In this document: in pieces, positions 11,189 through 12,674 of the stretch
How positions within the stretch are numbered: the first letter of the stretch is position 1
How the letters are laid out: each line of letters starts with the position of its first letter
Assembly: GCA_030916785.1 (NCBI GenBank)
Contig: JAUPVY010000007.1
Span: 1 to 12,674, forward strand
Direction of reading: 5' to 3'
Length of the DNA: 12,674 nucleotides
DNA from: Patescibacteria group bacterium
Lineage (GTDB): Bacteria > Patescibacteriota > Minisyncoccia > Phycocordibacterales > DATDWN01
Notes under the pieces: generated by a model
What the model was told of the DNA's origin: nothing
What the model saw: the letters and a program-made list of their open reading frames with translations, nothing else
Database searches by the model: none
Made by a program: the position numbers and the translations under genes

Positions 11189-11560
11189 ATGGATTACACT
11201 ATTATAGCTGTAAAAATATTAGGCATCTATTTGGTGGTCAGTGGTTTGTTTTTTATTTTTAAAGGAAAAACCATCCCACATTTATTAAAAGATTTCTTTG
11301 ATCATCCAGCCACAGTTTATTTGACAGGCATTATCTTGATATTCCTGTCTTCAATGTATCTTATTCAGTACAATATCTGGGATGGGACATGGAGATCACT
11401 AGTCACACTGCTTGCTTGGGTGGTGATGTTAAAGGGTTTGGTTTATATTTTTGCTCCACAGATCTTTCATGAGGGAATAATTAGAAGATTTAAGAGTCTA
11501 TTTGGGGTCTATGGTCTTCTGGCCATAATGGTGGGATTGTATCTGTTTTTCCTAAATTAG
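11189..11560 (+). CDS. Four-TM membrane protein of unknown function (123 aa)
   Basis: Predicted helices at about residues 5-24, 43-61, 69-89 and 105-122, with short loops. The first loop contains KGKTIPHLLKDFFDHPATVY and the loop after helix 3 contains APQIFHEGIIRRFKSLFG. The pattern resembles small integral membrane proteins often found in Parcubacteria, but I cannot give a named family. It has its own extended -10 upstream, no SD, and the next promoter starts directly after its stop. No catalytic residues stand out. Confidence 0.85.
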   Translation: MDYTIIAVKILGIYLVVSGLFFIFKGKTIPHLLKDFFDHPATVYLTGIILIFLSSMYLIQYNIWDGTWRSLVTLLAWVVMLKGLVYIFAPQIFHEGIIRRFKSLFGVYGLLAIMVGLYLFFLN

Positions 11561-11589
11561 TTTACTATCTAAACTAAATGTTATATAAT
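11561..11589 (+). promoter_or_regulatory. Promoter of the SWIB gene
   Basis: TTTACT (11561-11566), 17-bp spacer, TATAAT (11584-11589). It begins right after the upstream stop codon, and the ATG is 29 bp downstream. Confidence 0.7.
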
Positions 11590-11618
11590 ATAAGGTATTA
11601 ATATTTATTGATAAAAAT

Positions 11619-11876
11619 ATGGTACAAAAAGCAAACTCTGCATTTATGAAACCAATGTCTGTTAGTGATGATCTAGCTGCAGTTGTTGGTAATGGTCCTA
11701 TGCCTAGATCTGAAGTTGTAAAAAAGATATGGGTATATATAAAGAAAAATAATCTTCAGGATCCAAAAAACAAGAGAAACATTAATGCAGATGAAAATTT
11801 GAAGAAAGTTTTTGGAGGTAAATCAGTTGTAAATATGTTTGAAATGACAAAACTCGTTTCAAAACACCTTTCATAA
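11619..11876 (+). CDS. SWIB/MDM2 domain protein (85 aa)
   Basis: The whole protein is one SWIB domain: FMKPMSVSDDLAAVVGNG, then PMPRSEVVKKIWVYIKKNNL, DPKNKRNINADENLKKVFGG and VNMFEMTKLVSKHL. All five expected segments are present and the length is typical of stand-alone bacterial forms. SWIB domains were first known from eukaryotic chromatin remodelers. Stand-alone versions occur in Chlamydiae and Patescibacteria, where they are thought to be nucleoid or DNA-topology related; the exact role is unknown. It is monocistronic with its own promoter and two downstream hairpins. No SD is present. Confidence 0.95.
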   Translation: MVQKANSAFMKPMSVSDDLAAVVGNGPMPRSEVVKKIWVYIKKNNLQDPKNKRNINADENLKKVFGGKSVVNMFEMTKLVSKHLS

Positions 11877-11895
11877 TCAGGACAATCAAATCACT

Positions 11896-11965
11896 TTCAC
11901 AATTTTTGTGAATCTTTCTGGTTTTTCTAGAATTAAAACATCATCCTCTCGGTGGTGTTTTAATT
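11896..11965 (+). terminator. Two hairpins ending the SWIB transcript
   Basis: TTCACAA/TTGTGAA (11896-11912) is followed by TCTTTCTGGTTTTT. A second stem, AATTAAAACATCA with TGGTGTTTTAATT (11931-11943 and 11953-11965), has 13 pairs including one G-U. Either could terminate transcription. Confidence 0.72.
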
Positions 11966-11978
11966 TGTCTTAAAGATG

Positions 11979-12007
11979 TTGACATACACCTGTTACAGGT
12001 TTACCAT
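11979..12007 (+). promoter_or_regulatory. Promoter of the 12046 gene with a palindromic operator candidate
   Basis: TTGACA (11979-11984), 17-bp spacer, TACCAT (12002-12007). The spacer contains ACCTGTTACAGGT (11988-12000), a perfect 6-1-6 inverted repeat. A protein bound there would block RNA polymerase. The regulator is not identified. Confidence 0.65.
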
Positions 12008-12045
12008 TAAAGGCTGTAGTTCCCAAGCCACGGATGGAGGGTGTT

Positions 12046-12279
12046 ATGCATCAAAGGGCAAGTCTCAGCACAGAGATCGAGGTCAGGCAAGAGCTCGCGC
12101 AATTCGAGGGCATGATTCCCGAGAAGCACCTGAGGTCGGTGCACTACGGGGCAGTGCTCTCTACGGAAGAGTTGCGTAGGGCAGCTCACGAAGGTACGAG
12201 GTGTCCTGTGTACAAGAGAAAGAAGTGCCCCTGGTCGCCTTCGTGCGAAGGGTTCGACTGCCTCTTGGGCAGTAACTAA
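12046..12279 (+). CDS. Orphan Cys-rich small protein, GC-rich (77 aa)
   Basis: An unrecognised protein with a helical, charged N-terminal part (LSTEIEVRQELAQFEGMIP, STEELRRAAHEG). The C terminus carries Cys53, Cys61, Cys67 and Cys72 (RCPVYKRKKCPWSPSCEGFD), which could bind a metal. The ATG at 12046 has GGAGGG four bases upstream; the ATG at 12034 lies before that SD and has none of its own, so the shorter form is preferred. Promoter, SD and terminator follow the same plan as the other GC-rich cassettes in this window. Function is unknown; a small zinc-binding regulator is a guess. Confidence 0.75.
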   Translation: MHQRASLSTEIEVRQELAQFEGMIPEKHLRSVHYGAVLSTEELRRAAHEGTRCPVYKRKKCPWSPSCEGFDCLLGSN

Positions 12280-12299
12280 CACCACATCCATCCCCATAG

Positions 12300-12330
12300 G
12301 GGCCCGGCGTTGTCAACGCTAGGCCCTTTC
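12300..12330 (+). terminator. Terminator of the 12046-12279 gene
   Basis: GGGCC (12300-12304) with GGCCC (12322-12326), and inner GCGTT/AACGC (12307-12311 with 12315-12319), followed by TTTCGTTTT. Confidence 0.85.
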
Positions 12331-12372
12331 GTTTTATATAAACCTTAAACATAAGTAATGCACCTCCTGTCC

Positions 12373-12401
12373 TTGTGATGAAAAAATGAGTATGTTAAAA
12401 T
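12373..12401 (+). promoter_or_regulatory. Promoter of the terminal gene
   Basis: TTGTGA (12373-12378), 17-bp spacer ending in TGT, then TAAAAT (12396-12401), an extended -10 variant. It lies about 60 bp upstream of the ATG at 12460. Confidence 0.55.
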
Positions 12402-12459
12402 ATTCGGTATTCTAATCTAATCAAAAGAGACGAATTTATTAGCTAGTAAATATTATAAT

Positions 12460-12674
12460 ATGAATACAAACAAAATTGTTTCTATGGTGGTGGCGGTTGT
12501 GGTGTTGGCATTAGCAGGTTACTTTGTGTTTAGAGGTGGAGACAAGACAGAGACTCCTCCTGCAGTAGTAGAAAGTGTAGCTACTGTGAACGGGGTAGTT
12601 ATTCCAAAAACTAATTATGAAACACAATTAGCTAATTCTATTGCTACATTTAAAACACAAGGTGTTGATGTTGA
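12460..12674 (+). CDS. SurA/PrsA-like peptidyl-prolyl isomerase or chaperone, N-terminal part (runs off window)
   Basis: Seventy-one residues are visible before the window ends. Residues ~5-24 are a signal-anchor (IVSMVVAVVVLALAGYFVF), then a short polar linker (RGGDKTETPPAVVESV). VATVNGVVIPKTNYETQLAN follows, which is how the SurA N-terminal domain begins (a V..VNG..I....Y...L pattern). Such proteins fold secreted or surface proteins and usually carry a parvulin domain further on, which cannot be checked here. There is no SD; TATAAT abuts the ATG, but the better promoter is upstream at 12373. Confidence 0.75.
   Translation, partial: MNTNKIVSMVVAVVVLALAGYFVFRGGDKTETPPAVVESVATVNGVVIPKTNYETQLANSIATFKTQGVDV

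Noticed and set aside
1..12674. CRISPR array, transposase/integrase gene or insertion sequence
   Set aside because: No regularly spaced repeats, no DDE, tyrosine or serine recombinase motifs and no terminal inverted repeats with target duplications were seen. The repeats present are terminators or tRNA fragments.

Overview
The window looks like chromosomal DNA of a Patescibacteria/CPR bacterium, most likely from the Parcubacteria side. This is an inference from gene content: a SWIB-domain protein, a DUF975 membrane protein, a SurA-like lipid-anchored or membrane-anchored chaperone start, a tRNA without encoded CCA, many short orphan genes, and AT-rich genes that mostly lack Shine-Dalgarno (SD) sites. 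No rRNA or other phylogenetic marker is present, so the phylum call is moderate and no genus is offered.

Layout. Positions 1-558 hold the 3' part of a D-Ala-D-Ala ligase, ending at a two-way terminator. Positions 571-2180 hold four minus-strand, GC-richer, single-gene cassettes. Each has its own promoter, a strong SD (three ATG starts, one GTG) and its own hairpin terminator. Two of the four encode paralogous orphan proteins, and two of the terminators are near-identical copies. Positions 2263-2672 hold an intact tRNA-Ala(UGC) with three partial copies of itself around it: a 5' half upstream, an inverted 3' end interrupted by a hairpin, and a degenerate direct 3' end. Strong hairpins lie among them. 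This looks like a worn integration or rearrangement site.

Positions 2819-7271 are an AT-rich block that reads as a defence or toxin-antitoxin island. A MazG-like nucleotide pyrophosphohydrolase sits 3 bp upstream of a 766-residue protein. That protein joins a PD-(D/E)xK-type nuclease region, a DUF2075/Schlafen-group-3 helicase and a C-terminal LexA/UmuD-like self-cleaving protease domain. Then comes a tightly overlapped four-gene operon with an apparently leaderless promoter: an HTH-Panacea antitoxin, a RelE-like toxin, an Rx4H HEPN-like protein and a one-TM small protein.

Positions 7297-8419 return to ordinary minus-strand genes (SRPBCC/AHSA1 protein, DUF975 membrane protein). Positions 8500-10155 hold two GC-rich orphan genes driven by the same promoter and the same 21-nt sequence at the predicted mRNA 5' end. 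Positions 10165-10548 hold a highly structured ~155-nt leader and a 57-aa membrane protein. After that come a leaderless 26-codon ORF, a membrane-anchored rhodanese, a four-TM protein, a SWIB protein, a Cys-rich GC-rich small gene with a palindrome in its promoter, and the 5' end of a SurA/PrsA-like gene that runs off the window.

Two expression styles alternate through the window. GC-richer orphan genes have TTGACN promoters, a strong SD and a strong terminator. AT-rich genes have weak or no SD and often an extended -10 element. The most interesting candidates for new biology are the nuclease-helicase-autoprotease fusion with MazG, the Panacea/RelE/HEPN/TM operon beside it, the cassette array and the shared 5' leader.
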